Shown one piece after another: positions 28,548 through 37,162 of a stretch of 64,000 bases of DNA (positions within the stretch are counted from its first letter, which is position 1; every line of letters starts with the position of its first letter). The notes beneath the pieces were generated by a model. That model made no database searches, was not told where the DNA came from, and was given only the letters and a program-made list of their open reading frames with translations. Source of the DNA: Streptococcus bovimastitidis (GTDB taxonomy: Bacteria > Bacillota > Bacilli > Lactobacillales > Streptococcaceae); the NCBI RefSeq assembly GCF_001885095.1, contig NZ_LZDD01000001.1:496001-560000 (forward strand), given 5' to 3'. Position numbers and translations under genes: made by a program.

Positions 28548-28577
28548 AAAAGTTGAGTATTTACTCAACTTTTTTTT
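28548..28577 (+). terminator. Terminator of the ABC-F gene
   Basis: AAAAGTTGAGTA pairs with TACTCAACTTTT across a short loop, followed by T residues. Confidence 0.85.
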
Positions 28578-28595
28578 AAATTCACAGCTAAATCC

Positions 28596-28624
28596 TTGAC
28601 CAGTTATTAAAATAAAAGTATAAT
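28596..28624 (+). promoter_or_regulatory. Strong promoter with long leader
   Basis: TTGACC (28596-28601), a 17-base spacer, and TATAAT (28619-28624). The next possible start codon with a ribosome-binding site is at 28834, about 200 bases after the expected transcript start. Confidence 0.7.
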
Positions 28625-28630
28625 GACAAT

Positions 28631-28833
28631 ATAAATAATAAATAGTGTAGTCACTTTGGTAAACGCCTTGTATTAAAAGCTTTGTTAGATATTTTACAAA
28701 CTATTACATTGGTATATTATTAAAGTTACCACCAATAGTTATTAGAATGGTCACTTGAGAAAAGCTACCTTTCGATTAGACAACTACTAGTGTTCCATTC
28801 AATAACTTATTTTAAAGAAGTGAAGGAGAGCTT
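28631..28833 (+). ncRNA. Structured 5' leader of about 200 nt, unassigned
   Basis: This transcribed stretch holds no frame. ATTGGT (28708-28713) can pair with ACCAAT (28731-28736). A longer stem joins 28737-28755 with 28789-28807: 7 bp (AGTTATT/AATAACT), 6 bp (GAATGG/CCATTC) and 4 bp (CACT/AGTG), broken by small bulges. TCACTT near 28650 could pair with AAGTGA just before the Shine-Dalgarno (28822-28829). It does not match a riboswitch class I know. Could be a regulatory leader or a separate small RNA. Confidence 0.45.
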
Positions 28834-28983
28834 ATGATTTTGAAAAAGAAAACATCCCCAAATATGAATACTGTAAAAACGACTAACAAAGTTAATATGG
28901 CAGAAGTTGTTCAACTTGTTTTGCTACTTGTGCCAGTCTTTAAATTAGCTCGTAAAATCATGAAAGATCGTAAAATGAAATAG
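28834..28983 (+). CDS. Small membrane-associated protein, 49 aa
   Basis: An ATG preceded by a strong GAAGGAGAG opens a 49-aa frame: a basic N-terminal tail, a hydrophobic stretch (AEVVQLVLLLVPVFKLA, about residues 22-38) and a basic C-terminal end (RKIMKDRKMK). It has one predicted membrane or amphipathic helix. It sits 10 bases before the next gene, which has its own GGAG overlapping this stop. I do not recognise a family. The ribosome-binding site, the promoter and the shared unit with the next gene support it as real. Confidence 0.65.
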   Translation: MILKKKTSPNMNTVKTTNKVNMAEVVQLVLLLVPVFKLARKIMKDRKMK

Positions 28984-28993
28984 GAGAATCATT

Positions 28994-29356
28994 ATGAACT
29001 CAAGGGATAAAGGAATTATCTTTGGTGTTTTTGTAGGAACTATTGCTGGGACTCTAGCTTATCTCTCACTATCTGAACTGGAAAAAGAAGAAATGGTAGA
29101 AGAGAGTAGTGATAAAATCACTGATATCAACGATACCATTTCTAGTATAAGTGAAGGTCTCTTAGAGAAATTTGCTGATAAACTGGAAGAGTCAAAGGAA
29201 ACTATTGATCATTATACGCAACTAGCTTCCCAAACCCTTGAGGAGACATTGGCAAAAGCTAAACAAAATAGTGACCATTATTCTCAAATGGCTAGTCAAA
29301 TAATTGATGACAAACTAAAAAATATTAAACAAAAGGAGGATAAAAATCTCGAGTAG
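28994..29356 (+). CDS. YtxH-like small membrane protein
   Basis: The 120-aa protein has an N-terminal glycine-rich membrane helix (GIIFGVFVGTIAGTLAYLSL, residues 7-26) and then an acidic, helical and probably coiled-coil tail with two similar segments (DHYTQLASQTLEETL and DHYSQMASQIIDDKL). This is the layout of YtxH-type general stress proteins in Firmicutes, whose molecular role is not established. It forms a two-gene unit with the 49-aa protein and ends at the bidirectional hairpin at 29403-29428. Confidence 0.7.
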   Translation: MNSRDKGIIFGVFVGTIAGTLAYLSLSELEKEEMVEESSDKITDINDTISSISEGLLEKFADKLEESKETIDHYTQLASQTLEETLAKAKQNSDHYSQMASQIIDDKLKNIKQKEDKNLE

Positions 29357-29402
29357 AAAACTTTGAGTTCGATAAGACAATCAACTCATTCGATAAGACA
29401 TT

Positions 29403-29428
29403 AAAAAAGACCTATAGGTCTTTTTTTT
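29403..29428. terminator. Bidirectional terminator between YtxH-like gene and lipid kinase
   Basis: AAAAAAGACCTA and TAGGTCTTTTTT form a perfect palindrome serving both convergent genes. Confidence 0.8.
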
Positions 29429-29431
29429 GCT

Positions 29432-30337
29432 TCAAGGGACTCGGACAGTGATTGCTTCATGAAGGACTTCTAAGGAAACGGGGACAAAATCATCCTTATC
29501 GCCATCAACTCTGGTTCTTGGTAGCATCAATGTTCGGATTTTTAGGGGCTCAATTGTCAATTGACTTGTTGAAAAATGGGTAATTTCATGAGCTTTAGAA
29601 AAGTCACCCTTACGAAAGTCATTGATATGAAAAAGAAATTTAAAAAAAGAAACTTTTTTCATGGTGTAAATTTGTATGAGACCATCATTAATCAAGGCAG
29701 AGGGTGAAAAGGATGGAAAGCCTCCAATCATATTGGTCATTGTAATCAACAAGAATTTTGTTTTTATCGGGAAAATCTTTTTGCCATCATCAAGCCTGAG
29801 GTAATAAGAGCGATTGCGCCTTAGGATTCGAAAACTATCTTTTGCAAAAGCCAAAGGACCAAATTTTCGTTTAGCTTGTGGTGTGACATTTGTAGCGATA
29901 TCAGCAAGTAACCCTAAGGTTAAACTACTAATCATATAATGGTCATTGACCTTACAAATATCCACTTTTTGGTCACGGCCCTGGACAATGACATCGATAG
30001 CAGCCTCTACTGTTAAAGGAATAGCTAGAGCTTTAGCAAAATTATTGACTGTACCTGAAGGGATGAGCCCGATTTTTGATTGATTGCCACCTTCATAAAC
30101 ACCGGCAATAATTTTATTAATAGTGCCGTCACCACCGATTGGAATCACATATTCCACCTTATTTTGCGATGCCTTTTTTGCTTGCTGAAAAGCGTCTTTA
30201 GGAGAAATCGGAAAAACGAAGGAAATCTCACCCTCATCAAATCCCTTTTCCATAAAAGAGTTTTTAATCTGTTCCAAAAGTTCTTTGTCTTTATTTTTCC
30301 CAGAAATAGGGTTGAAAAATACATGTACAGACGCCAT
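29432..30337 (-). CDS. Diacylglycerol/lipid kinase family protein
   Basis: A 301-aa soluble DAGK-catalytic protein (DagK/YegS/BmrU type) that phosphorylates a lipid alcohol, in Gram-positives mostly diacylglycerol released by lipoteichoic acid synthesis. NPISGKNKDK near the start, the nucleotide loop GGDGTINKI and GLIPSGTVNNFAKAL are the family hallmarks. AGGGGAG precedes the ATG. It is the last gene before the shared terminator and is separate from hlyIII, which has its own terminator. Exact substrate is inferred from the family. Confidence 0.88.
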   Translation of the reverse strand: MASVHVFFNPISGKNKDKELLEQIKNSFMEKGFDEGEISFVFPISPKDAFQQAKKASQNKVEYVIPIGGDGTINKIIAGVYEGGNQSKIGLIPSGTVNNFAKALAIPLTVEAAIDVIVQGRDQKVDICKVNDHYMISSLTLGLLADIATNVTPQAKRKFGPLAFAKDSFRILRRNRSYYLRLDDGKKIFPIKTKFLLITMTNMIGGFPSFSPSALINDGLIQIYTMKKVSFFKFLFHINDFRKGDFSKAHEITHFSTSQLTIEPLKIRTLMLPRTRVDGDKDDFVPVSLEVLHEAITVRVP

Positions 30338-30397
30338 ACTGTCTCCCCTAGCATTTAATACAATCTATTATAACATTCTCCTACAAATATAGGGCAA

Positions 30398-30428
30398 AAG
30401 AAAAGACTTCCAATGGAAGTCTTTTCTT
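30398..30428 (-). terminator. Terminator of the hlyIII gene
   Basis: A perfect stem AAGAAAAGACTTCC with its complement around an AAT loop; its end overlaps the stop codon. Confidence 0.8.
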
Positions 30429-31077
30429 ATAGCATATAGAAAACAATGGCAATAAATTGTAGAGCTGACGCTAGCAGAATAAAAAGGTGCCAAATCATGT
30501 GGAAATATGGTTTTTTCTTCGCATAAAAAAATGCACCAATCGTATAGGCTAGACCGCCACCTAGCATGAGTAAACCAAAGGTTAAGCTCATTTTACTGAT
30601 TATGATTGGTAAGATAAAGACAACTAACCAGCCCATAATCAGATAGAGGATAAGACTAAAGCGTTCATTGATTTTCTTAGCAAAAATTTTATACAAAATA
30701 CCAAAAATAGTAATGCCCCATTGCAAGACAATAATCAGGTAACCTAACCAACCGCCAACTAAAGATAAAGCAATAGGTGTATAAGAACCAGCAATGGCAA
30801 TATAAATCATGCTGTGGTCGATAATCCGTAAGATATATTTATGTGGTGTTCCATAAGCCATTGAGTGGTAGATACAGGAAGATAGAAACATGAGAAAGAG
30901 ACTGATGACGAAAATAGAAATACCACTAGCTGCTTTTAGATCATAGGCTTGATAGGCATAAATAGCAGTGAAAGGGAGTAAAAATAACATGAGAATTGCT
31001 CCGACTGCGTGGGTGACAGCATTTGCCACTTCCTCAGCAAAGGATAGGGGGAGACTTTGTTTAAAACTTTGATTCAT
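30427..31077 (-). CDS. Hemolysin III family membrane protein
   Basis: A 216-aa protein with seven hydrophobic helices of the hemolysin III/YqfA (PAQR-like) family. Conserved residues include EEVANAVTHAVGA near the N-terminus, SSCIYHS with DHSMIYIAIAGSYTP in the middle and HMIWHLFILLAS at the end; these histidines are metal ligands in the PAQR superfamily. Despite the name, most bacterial members have no shown haemolytic role. Its ATG overlaps the stop of the DUF1836 gene by one base (TAATG), so the two are coupled. Confidence 0.87.
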   Translation of the reverse strand: MNQSFKQSLPLSFAEEVANAVTHAVGAILMLFLLPFTAIYAYQAYDLKAASGISIFVISLFLMFLSSCIYHSMAYGTPHKYILRIIDHSMIYIAIAGSYTPIALSLVGGWLGYLIIVLQWGITIFGILYKIFAKKINERFSLILYLIMGWLVVFILPIIISKMSLTFGLLMLGGGLAYTIGAFFYAKKKPYFHMIWHLFILLASALQFIAIVFYML

Positions 31078-31517
31078 TATTCTTTTTCCTCGCGTCTTTC
31101 CTTGCTTAAAGCAAGTGTTTGAAAGTAATATTTAACCGTTTTACAGGCAAAAATGATGATGGTTTCAGCATCATTTTCTTGATCATTATTCCAAACAGTC
31201 ACAAAGGTATCATATAGGTCTGGAGATGATTGCTCTGCTTGAAAAGATTCAAGAACCTGACTGATTTCTTGAATGGAAAAAGAATTTTTTAAAATGGTGA
31301 TGGCAATTAAACGAGCTATTTGTTGTTTACCATATTTTTTCTTGATTGGCTTGGACATATAGCCCTGTTTTACATAGTTGTTAATCATGGAAGCCGTTAA
31401 AGCACGCTTGCTTTCAAGACTAGATGCCGTTACTTGGTTAACATAGAGTAGAACTTGATCTAAGTAAAGTTCAAGCTCGGGTAATTGCTGCCATTTTGGC
31501 AGTATGATTGAATTCAT
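31077..31517 (-). CDS. DUF1836 family protein
   Basis: A 146-aa protein matching DUF1836: an N-terminal segment with LTASMINNYVKQGYMSKPIKKKYG followed by a helical domain (key residues MINNYVKQG and KKKYGKQQIARL). The first part resembles a MerR-like DNA-binding helix-turn-helix, which makes a regulatory role likely but unproven. I start at 31517 (MNSIILPKW), which has GAGG upstream; the ATG at 31532 lacks a site. It is translationally coupled to hlyIII. Confidence 0.78.
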   Translation of the reverse strand: MNSIILPKWQQLPELELYLDQVLLYVNQVTASSLESKRALTASMINNYVKQGYMSKPIKKKYGKQQIARLIAITILKNSFSIQEISQVLESFQAEQSSPDLYDTFVTVWNNDQENDAETIIIFACKTVKYYFQTLALSKERREEKE

Positions 31518-31623
31518 AATAATAAACCTCATATCTAGTATTCATAACTAGATTATATACTCTTGGAAAACAATAAGCAAGAGAAAAGGTTAAATAAAGT
31601 TCGGCAAGCATCTATATTTTGCA

Positions 31624-32514
31624 TTAAAGCCGATAGTAGAGGGCTTTTTCAGCGTATATGGTTTTCATGCAAGTGATGAATTCTTTGAGGGACTCTCTTT
31701 GATCGTCTAAGTGGCTAACCAAAACACAATCAAAGGAGGCATCCGTTTCGAAAGGAACCCAAGTAAACTGGTTTGTAAAATCATTGAGGTAACCTGGACT
31801 TAAGCAGATTGCTTGCTCTGAGGCGACACTTATCATAGTGAAGTCATGGTTAGGGCTATTAAGTGTAGCAAGCAGATATTCTTCCAAAACTTTGCGTTGG
31901 ACCTCTCGTAAGGTTTGGCTAGAGCCACCATTGACTAATAAAGTTCGTCCTTTTAAGTCTTTGGCTTTGGCAAGCTTAAGTTTAGCTAATGGGTCATTGG
32001 GATTGACAAGGAGGTAGATGTGGCTTTGATATAGTGAGTGGATCATAGCATTGGATAACTTTTCTGCCATCTCACGACTGGTAAATATCAAATCAACTTG
32101 ACCATCACGAAATGGAGCCAGCCAATCAGTTGGTCTTATTTCCGGTGTTATCAAAACTTGCGGATGACTTGTTTTAAAGTTTCTAATAATTTCTGGTAAA
32201 AATTGCAGTTGCGAGCGCAGTGAAAAACCCAAACTAATATTATCAGAATATTGACTAGAAAAATTTTGCCCTTGTTCAATTATCAATTGCAGTTGGGACC
32301 GCAAAGGACCTAATTGCTGGCAAAATTGCTGCCCAGCTGGAGTGAGACGAATAGTCTTTCCGGTGCTGTCAAAAATGGGAAAGCCAATCTCCTCTTCTAG
32401 TATTTTGACTTGATAAGATAGAGCAGGTTGTGAAATAAAGAGATTTTCAGCAGCACGGTTAAAATTTAAGGTTTGAGCAATCTCAATAATGTAATCCATT
32501 TGTTTGGTATTCAT
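31624..32514 (-). CDS. LysR family transcriptional regulator
   Basis: A 296-aa LysR-type regulator: N-terminal helix-turn-helix with NFNRAAENLFISQPALSYQ followed by an effector-binding domain. It is divergent from a four-gene oxidoreductase cluster, the usual arrangement for a LysR protein controlling its neighbour. The 114-base gap holds AT-rich dyads such as TTATTCATAATAA near 32537. The effector cannot be read from the sequence. Confidence 0.9.
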   Translation of the reverse strand: MNTKQMDYIIEIAQTLNFNRAAENLFISQPALSYQVKILEEEIGFPIFDSTGKTIRLTPAGQQFCQQLGPLRSQLQLIIEQGQNFSSQYSDNISLGFSLRSQLQFLPEIIRNFKTSHPQVLITPEIRPTDWLAPFRDGQVDLIFTSREMAEKLSNAMIHSLYQSHIYLLVNPNDPLAKLKLAKAKDLKGRTLLVNGGSSQTLREVQRKVLEEYLLATLNSPNHDFTMISVASEQAICLSPGYLNDFTNQFTWVPFETDASFDCVLVSHLDDQRESLKEFITCMKTIYAEKALYYRL

Positions 32515-32628
32515 ACAGTCTCCGATAAAAATATTTTATTCATAATAAAAAATATGTATTAGATAATTTTATTATAAACCATTATACTAAGTTAACAAAT
32601 GAAAAAGGACAGGCAAAAAGGAGAAAAA

Positions 32629-33402
32629 ATGGCAATTAGTGATTTCGCTCAAAACTATCATGACCAAATGTTTCCAAATTACCAATCTAGTTTTACTAAG
32701 ACAGATCCTGGATTTATTGAACTCTTTGATAATTTTGCTTTTGATAATGTTCTGCAGGAAAGTGCTATTGATCAGGTAACCCGATTTCAGTTGATTCTAG
32801 CAGCACTGATCGGCTGTCAGGGCCAAGATGAATTTCAAGCCTTATTGCCAGCAGCCCTTCGGTTTGGGGTGACTGCTATTGAAATCAAAGAAATTATCTA
32901 TCAAGCGGTAGCTTATTTAGGTATCGGAAGAGTCTTTCCGTTTTTAAAAATCAGTAATCTTCTTTTTGAGCAATTAGGGATTGAGGCTAATCCTCTGGCT
33001 CGAGCGACTTCTACTCCAGATAACCATTTAGAAAAAGGTCGTGAGGCCTTGGTGGCAATCATGGGTGACAAGATGCGCAACTTTGATCAGTCAGGGCCGC
33101 AACACAGACAGACCATTAATCGGTGGTTGACGGAAAACTGTTTTGGTGATTATTACACTCGGCAAGGTCTGGATTATGCAAAAAGGGAATTAATGACACT
33201 TTGTTACCTAGCGGCTCAGGGTGCATGTGAATCTCAGCTAACTAGTCATGCAGAGACTAACTTAGGGCTTGGTCATTCTTTTGACTATCTAGTTGATGCC
33301 ATGACACAATTGGTTCCCTATATTGGCTATTTTAGGGTATTGAATGCCATTGTTTGTCTTGAAAAAGCAAATGCTACTTTTCTAAATAGTGAGGTAAACT
33401 GA
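32629..33402 (+). CDS. Carboxymuconolactone decarboxylase family protein
   Basis: A 257-aa protein made of two AhpD/CMD-like helical repeats. The second repeat keeps a GACESQLTSHAETNLGLGH segment with a Cys and His, but the CxxC redox pair of AhpD is not complete, so peroxidase-type activity is doubtful. I start at 32629 (MAISDFAQNYHD) with AAGGAG upstream; the frame from 32599 lacks one. The stop overlaps the next ATG by one base. It is the first gene of the LysR-linked cluster. Confidence 0.8.
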   Translation: MAISDFAQNYHDQMFPNYQSSFTKTDPGFIELFDNFAFDNVLQESAIDQVTRFQLILAALIGCQGQDEFQALLPAALRFGVTAIEIKEIIYQAVAYLGIGRVFPFLKISNLLFEQLGIEANPLARATSTPDNHLEKGREALVAIMGDKMRNFDQSGPQHRQTINRWLTENCFGDYYTRQGLDYAKRELMTLCYLAAQGACESQLTSHAETNLGLGHSFDYLVDAMTQLVPYIGYFRVLNAIVCLEKANATFLNSEVN

Positions 33403-34370
33403 TGAAATATGTGAATTTAGGTAAAAGCGGATTAAAGGTCTCACAACTAGCTTTAGGTTGTATGAGTTTTGGTAGTCGAGATGCAGCTGGGATACCAGGC
33501 TTTGTCAGTGAGGAAGAGGCGCGTGCCATTATTAAGTTCGCCTTGGATAATGGTATTAATTTTTTTGATACTGCTAACTATTATTCTCTGGGTGAGAGTG
33601 AAGAAATATTAGGTCGTGCTTTGAAAGATTTTGCGAAAAGGGAAGAAGTCGTTATCGCAACTAAACTATACTATCCTATGCATGATGGCGCAAATGCAAA
33701 AGGGCTATCTCGAAAAACAATTTTTGATGAAGTTGAGAATTCCTTAAAACGGCTTGGTACTGATTATATTGACTTATACATTATTCATCGCTGGGATTAT
33801 ACAACACCAATTGAAGAAGTCATGGAAGCTCTCAATGACTTGGTTAGAATGGGTAAAGTGAGATATATTGGTGCCTCAAGTATGTACGCTTGGCAATTTG
33901 TCAAAGCTAACAGCATCGCTGAGAAAAATGGTTGGGCTAAGTTTATCTCAATGCAAAATTCCATTAATCTGATCTATCGTGAAGAAGAAAAAGAAATGTT
34001 ACCAATGTGTTTATCAGAAGGGATTGCTCTAACACCATATTCACCTATTGCTCATGGTGCTCTGACTAAACCAGCAACAGAACTAGAGAAGTTTCCAAGT
34101 GCTAAATTACAAAATCAGGCTGTCTTGACAAATGACCGAGAAATTATCAAAAGAACATGGGAAATCGCAGCTAAATATCAGGTTAGTCCAGGCCATATTG
34201 CTTTAGCTTGGGTATATACTAAGCCTGGCATGACGGCACCCTTAGTGGGTGGCTCAAAAATGGAATACGTCAAGGAAGCCATTGAGGCCCTTAGTATCCA
34301 ATTAAGTGATGAAGATATTAAGTATCTTGAAGAACCTTATCTCCCACACCAACAGTATGGGTTTCGATAA
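33402..34370 (+). CDS. Aldo/keto reductase
   Basis: A 322-aa NADPH-dependent oxidoreductase of the aldo/keto reductase superfamily (YajO/IolS-like). The catalytic tetrad is visible: Asp and Tyr in FDTANYYSLGESE, Lys in ATKLYYP and His in LYIIHRWD. The C-terminal cofactor segment (PLVGGSKMEYVKEAI) is present. It is translationally coupled to the CMD gene. The physiological substrate is not known; these enzymes reduce aldehydes and ketones. Confidence 0.9.
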   Translation: MKYVNLGKSGLKVSQLALGCMSFGSRDAAGIPGFVSEEEARAIIKFALDNGINFFDTANYYSLGESEEILGRALKDFAKREEVVIATKLYYPMHDGANAKGLSRKTIFDEVENSLKRLGTDYIDLYIIHRWDYTTPIEEVMEALNDLVRMGKVRYIGASSMYAWQFVKANSIAEKNGWAKFISMQNSINLIYREEEKEMLPMCLSEGIALTPYSPIAHGALTKPATELEKFPSAKLQNQAVLTNDREIIKRTWEIAAKYQVSPGHIALAWVYTKPGMTAPLVGGSKMEYVKEAIEALSIQLSDEDIKYLEEPYLPHQQYGFR

Positions 34371-34388
34371 TCTTTAGAAAGGTTTAAA

Positions 34389-34760
34389 ATGACTGAAATG
34401 GAAGACTTGATCCAACTTTTTAAGACTTGTCAACAAGCTATGATTGACCAAAATACAGAACAAATTGAAAAGATTTTATCACATGAGATGCAACTGATTC
34501 ATATGACTGGTTATTTGCAATCAAAAGAGGAGTGGCTTTCTGATATCGCGAATGGTCAAATGCGATATTATTCAGCAAAAAATAAAGCTATTCAGGAGCT
34601 ATCACTAAATGAGCATCAAGCGCAATTGACTACTCTAGATTATGTTCGAGCTTCTATTTGGGGTAGCCCAGCTCAGACTTGGCCTTTAAAAACACAGGTT
34701 TCTTTTGAAAAGATTAATGGTCAATGGTTGATTAGTAAACAAGTCGCATCAACTTTCTAG
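34389..34760 (+). CDS. NTF2/SnoaL-like small protein
   Basis: A 123-aa protein with the cone-shaped NTF2-like fold (DUF4440/SnoaL type): ALQDMTEMEDLIQLF-like start (MTEMEDLIQLF), a middle HMTGYLQSKEEWLSDI segment and a C-terminal beta stretch. Such proteins bind small hydrophobic molecules or act as isomerases or hydratases. It lies 18 bases after the reductase gene with AAAGG upstream. No catalytic residues can be assigned with confidence. Confidence 0.75.
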   Translation: MTEMEDLIQLFKTCQQAMIDQNTEQIEKILSHEMQLIHMTGYLQSKEEWLSDIANGQMRYYSAKNKAIQELSLNEHQAQLTTLDYVRASIWGSPAQTWPLKTQVSFEKINGQWLISKQVASTF

Positions 34761-34772
34761 AAGGAGAGAATA

Positions 34773-35351
34773 ATGTCAAAAGTTACAATTATTGGAGCTA
34801 CTGGCTCATTAGGTCAAGCAACAAGAAAACTCTTACTTGAGGAAACTGACCTTGATTTATGTTTATTTTCTAGAAGTGCAAATAGACTTCCTCAAAACGA
34901 GCGCTGTCAAATTATTGCTGCCTCAACATCAGATCGTCAGCAATTAGAAAAAGCCTTAGAAGGAGCTAATTTGGTTTTCGTAGCACTTTCTGGTCAATTA
35001 CCAAAGATGGTTACAGAAATTATTAATGCTATGAAAAAGGTGGGGACAAAACGCATTATTTTAATTTCCTCCTACGGAATCTATGGTGAAATTGAAGGGC
35101 GTCCGCAGATTGATCCGATTTTAATGCCCTATCGCAAAGCAGCTGATCTGCTAGAGTCTTCTGATTTGGACTATACCATCCTTCGTCCAGGCTGGTTTGA
35201 CAATGGCAATGACCGAGAGTGTCAATTAATTGCCAAAGGAAAGTCCGTATCTGGACATGATATCTCAAGATTAGCTATTGCCAATCTGGTCAAAGAAATT
35301 GCCCTTGATAGCAAAAAGTATAAAAAAGAAAATTTAGCAATCGTCAGATAG
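34773..35351 (+). CDS. NAD(P)-binding Rossmann reductase, SDR-like
   Basis: A 192-aa protein with the atypical short-chain dehydrogenase fold (NAD(P)H-binding, NmrA/YwnB type). The cofactor loop TIIGATGSLGQATR is at the start, followed by LISSYGIYGE and ILRPGWFDNGN. It is the last gene of the LysR-linked cluster, 12 bases after the NTF2-like gene with AGAAGGAG before the ATG. It may be a reductase or a redox-sensing protein. Confidence 0.82.
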   Translation: MSKVTIIGATGSLGQATRKLLLEETDLDLCLFSRSANRLPQNERCQIIAASTSDRQQLEKALEGANLVFVALSGQLPKMVTEIINAMKKVGTKRIILISSYGIYGEIEGRPQIDPILMPYRKAADLLESSDLDYTILRPGWFDNGNDRECQLIAKGKSVSGHDISRLAIANLVKEIALDSKKYKKENLAIVR

Positions 35352-35364
35352 ATAATCCATCATA

Positions 35365-35414
35365 AAAAAAGGCTTAGACCTATGTTATGAATTGTAGCAT
35401 TGTCTAAGTCTTTT
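35365..35414 (+). terminator. Likely terminator of the oxidoreductase cluster
   Basis: AAAAGGCTTAGAC pairs with GTCTAAGTCTTTT (one wobble) around a longer loop; the T run is short. Confidence 0.6.
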
Positions 35415-35526
35415 ACGATTGAGTCTCATTAGACATTTCGGTTTTATGCCGTAAATTCTTTTTCGTTTCATGTTATAATAATCATAATACTGTTTTTTAG
35501 AACAGTTCAAGTGAAAGGAATTATTT

Positions 35527-36390
35527 ATGGCAATTATTCAATGGTTCCCAGGACATATGTCCAAAGCCCGAAGACAAGTACAAGAAAATTTAAAACACGT
35601 TGATTTTGTAACCATATTAGTAGATGCTCGTTTGCCCTTATCAAGTCAAAACCCAATGTTGACCAAAATTGTTGGGGATAAACCCAAATTGATGATTTTG
35701 AATAAGGCTGATTTAGCAGATCAAAGTCGGACCAAAGAGTGGCGTCAATTCTATGAATCACAAGGCATCAAGACACTAGCCATTAATTCAAAAGAGCAAT
35801 CGACAGTCAAAAAAGTGACTGACGCAGCCAAAAGCCTGATGGCGGACAAAATTCAAAAATTACGCGATCGCGGTATACAAAAAGAAACCCTTAGAACCAT
35901 GATTATTGGGATTCCCAATGCCGGTAAGTCGACCTTGATGAATCGCTTGGCAGGCAAAAAAATCGCCGTCGTTGGTAATAAACCTGGTGTCACAAAGGGA
36001 CAACAATGGCTTAAAAGTAATAAAGAATTAGAAATTCTAGACACACCAGGTATTTTATGGCCTAAATTTGAGGATGAGCTTGTTGGTCTAAAATTAGCTT
36101 TAACTGGTGCTATTAAGGACCAACTTTTACCCCTAGATGAAGTCACTATTTTTGGCCTCAATTATTTTAAAGAGTATTACCCACATCGTTTGACTGAACG
36201 CTTTAATGGTATTAATCTTGAAGATGAAGCTCCTGAAATCATTATGACCATGACTAAGAAGCTTGGTTTCAAAGATGACTATGACCGTTTCTATAATTTA
36301 TTTATTAAAGATGTGAGAGATGGTAAATTAGGTGTCTTTACCTTGGATCAAGTGGAGGATGCTAATGTCCAAGACCATCAATCAAATTAA
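35527..36390 (+). CDS. rbgA: Ribosome biogenesis GTPase RbgA
   Basis: RbgA (YlqF) is a circularly permuted GTPase needed for late assembly of the 50S subunit. The permuted order G4 (NKADLAD), then G1 (GIPNAGKST), then G3 (DTPGIL) is clear, and the protein has the expected 287 aa. A TATAAT near 35474-35479 is a probable -10; an inverted repeat CTGTTTTTTAGAACAG lies between it and the ribosome-binding site. The 3' end overlaps rnhB by 26 bases. Confidence 0.95.
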   Translation: MAIIQWFPGHMSKARRQVQENLKHVDFVTILVDARLPLSSQNPMLTKIVGDKPKLMILNKADLADQSRTKEWRQFYESQGIKTLAINSKEQSTVKKVTDAAKSLMADKIQKLRDRGIQKETLRTMIIGIPNAGKSTLMNRLAGKKIAVVGNKPGVTKGQQWLKSNKELEILDTPGILWPKFEDELVGLKLALTGAIKDQLLPLDEVTIFGLNYFKEYYPHRLTERFNGINLEDEAPEIIMTMTKKLGFKDDYDRFYNLFIKDVRDGKLGVFTLDQVEDANVQDHQSN

Positions 36391-37138
36391 AGAAGAACTA
36401 GAGGCCATTTTTGAGCTCTCTGACCCTATCTTTGACCTTTTGAAGTCTGATAGTCGTTCTGGGGTGAAAAAGGCTGTAGCAGCTAGAAGAAAGGCTATAG
36501 AAGCTGATATTTTAGAAGACCAACGGCTTGAGACCATGCTGCGCTTTGAAAGACATTGTTATCAAATGGGCTATCATTACCCTGCAGGAATTGACGAGGT
36601 TGGTCGGGGGCCTCTAGCAGGACCAGTTGTTGCTGCTAGTGTCATTCTTCCAAAATATTGCAAAATTAAGGGGCTCAACGATTCGAAAAAGATTCCAAAG
36701 TCCAAACACGAAGCAATCTATAATGACATTATGGCCCAAGCATTAGCTGTTGGTATTGGCATTATTGATAATCAGGTGATTGACCAGGTCAATATTTACG
36801 AAGCAACTAAGTTGGCAATGCTAACCGCTTTAAAAGAGATGCAGAAAAATGGTCCCAAAGCCGATTATTTATTGATCGATGCCATGAAGCTTGATTATAA
36901 TCTTCCGCAAGAATCCATTATTAAAGGTGATGCTAATTCATTATCCATCGCGGCAGCTTCAGTTATCGCAAAAGTGACAAGGGACCAAATCATGTCAGAT
37001 TTTGATCAAACTTATCCGGGCTACGGATTTTCCCAAAATGCTGGCTACGGTACCAAACTTCACTTAGAGGGGTTAAGGGAATTGGGAGTAACACCAATCC
37101 ATCGTAGGTGCTTTGAACCCATTAAATCTATGCTTTAA
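36365..37138 (+). CDS. rnhB: Ribonuclease HII
   Basis: RNase HII removes ribonucleotides and RNA primers from DNA. The catalytic acidic residues are in [14 protein letters not shown] and LLIDAMKLD, with LNDSKKI between. I start at 36365 ([12 protein letters not shown], 257 aa) since GGAGG is just upstream; the longer frame from 36332 falls in the rbgA sequence. The overlap with rbgA implies coupled translation, as is usual in streptococci. Confidence 0.95.
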   Translation: MSKTINQIKEELEAIFELSDPIFDLLKSDSRSGVKKAVAARRKAIEADILEDQRLETMLRFERHCYQMGYHYPAGIDEVGRGPLAGPVVAASVILPKYCKIKGLNDSKKIPKSKHEAIYNDIMAQALAVGIGIIDNQVIDQVNIYEATKLAMLTALKEMQKNGPKADYLLIDAMKLDYNLPQESIIKGDANSLSIAAASVIAKVTRDQIMSDFDQTYPGYGFSQNAGYGTKLHLEGLRELGVTPIHRRCFEPIKSML

Positions 37139-37162
37139 AAATTTAATTTGAAAAGGAGAATG

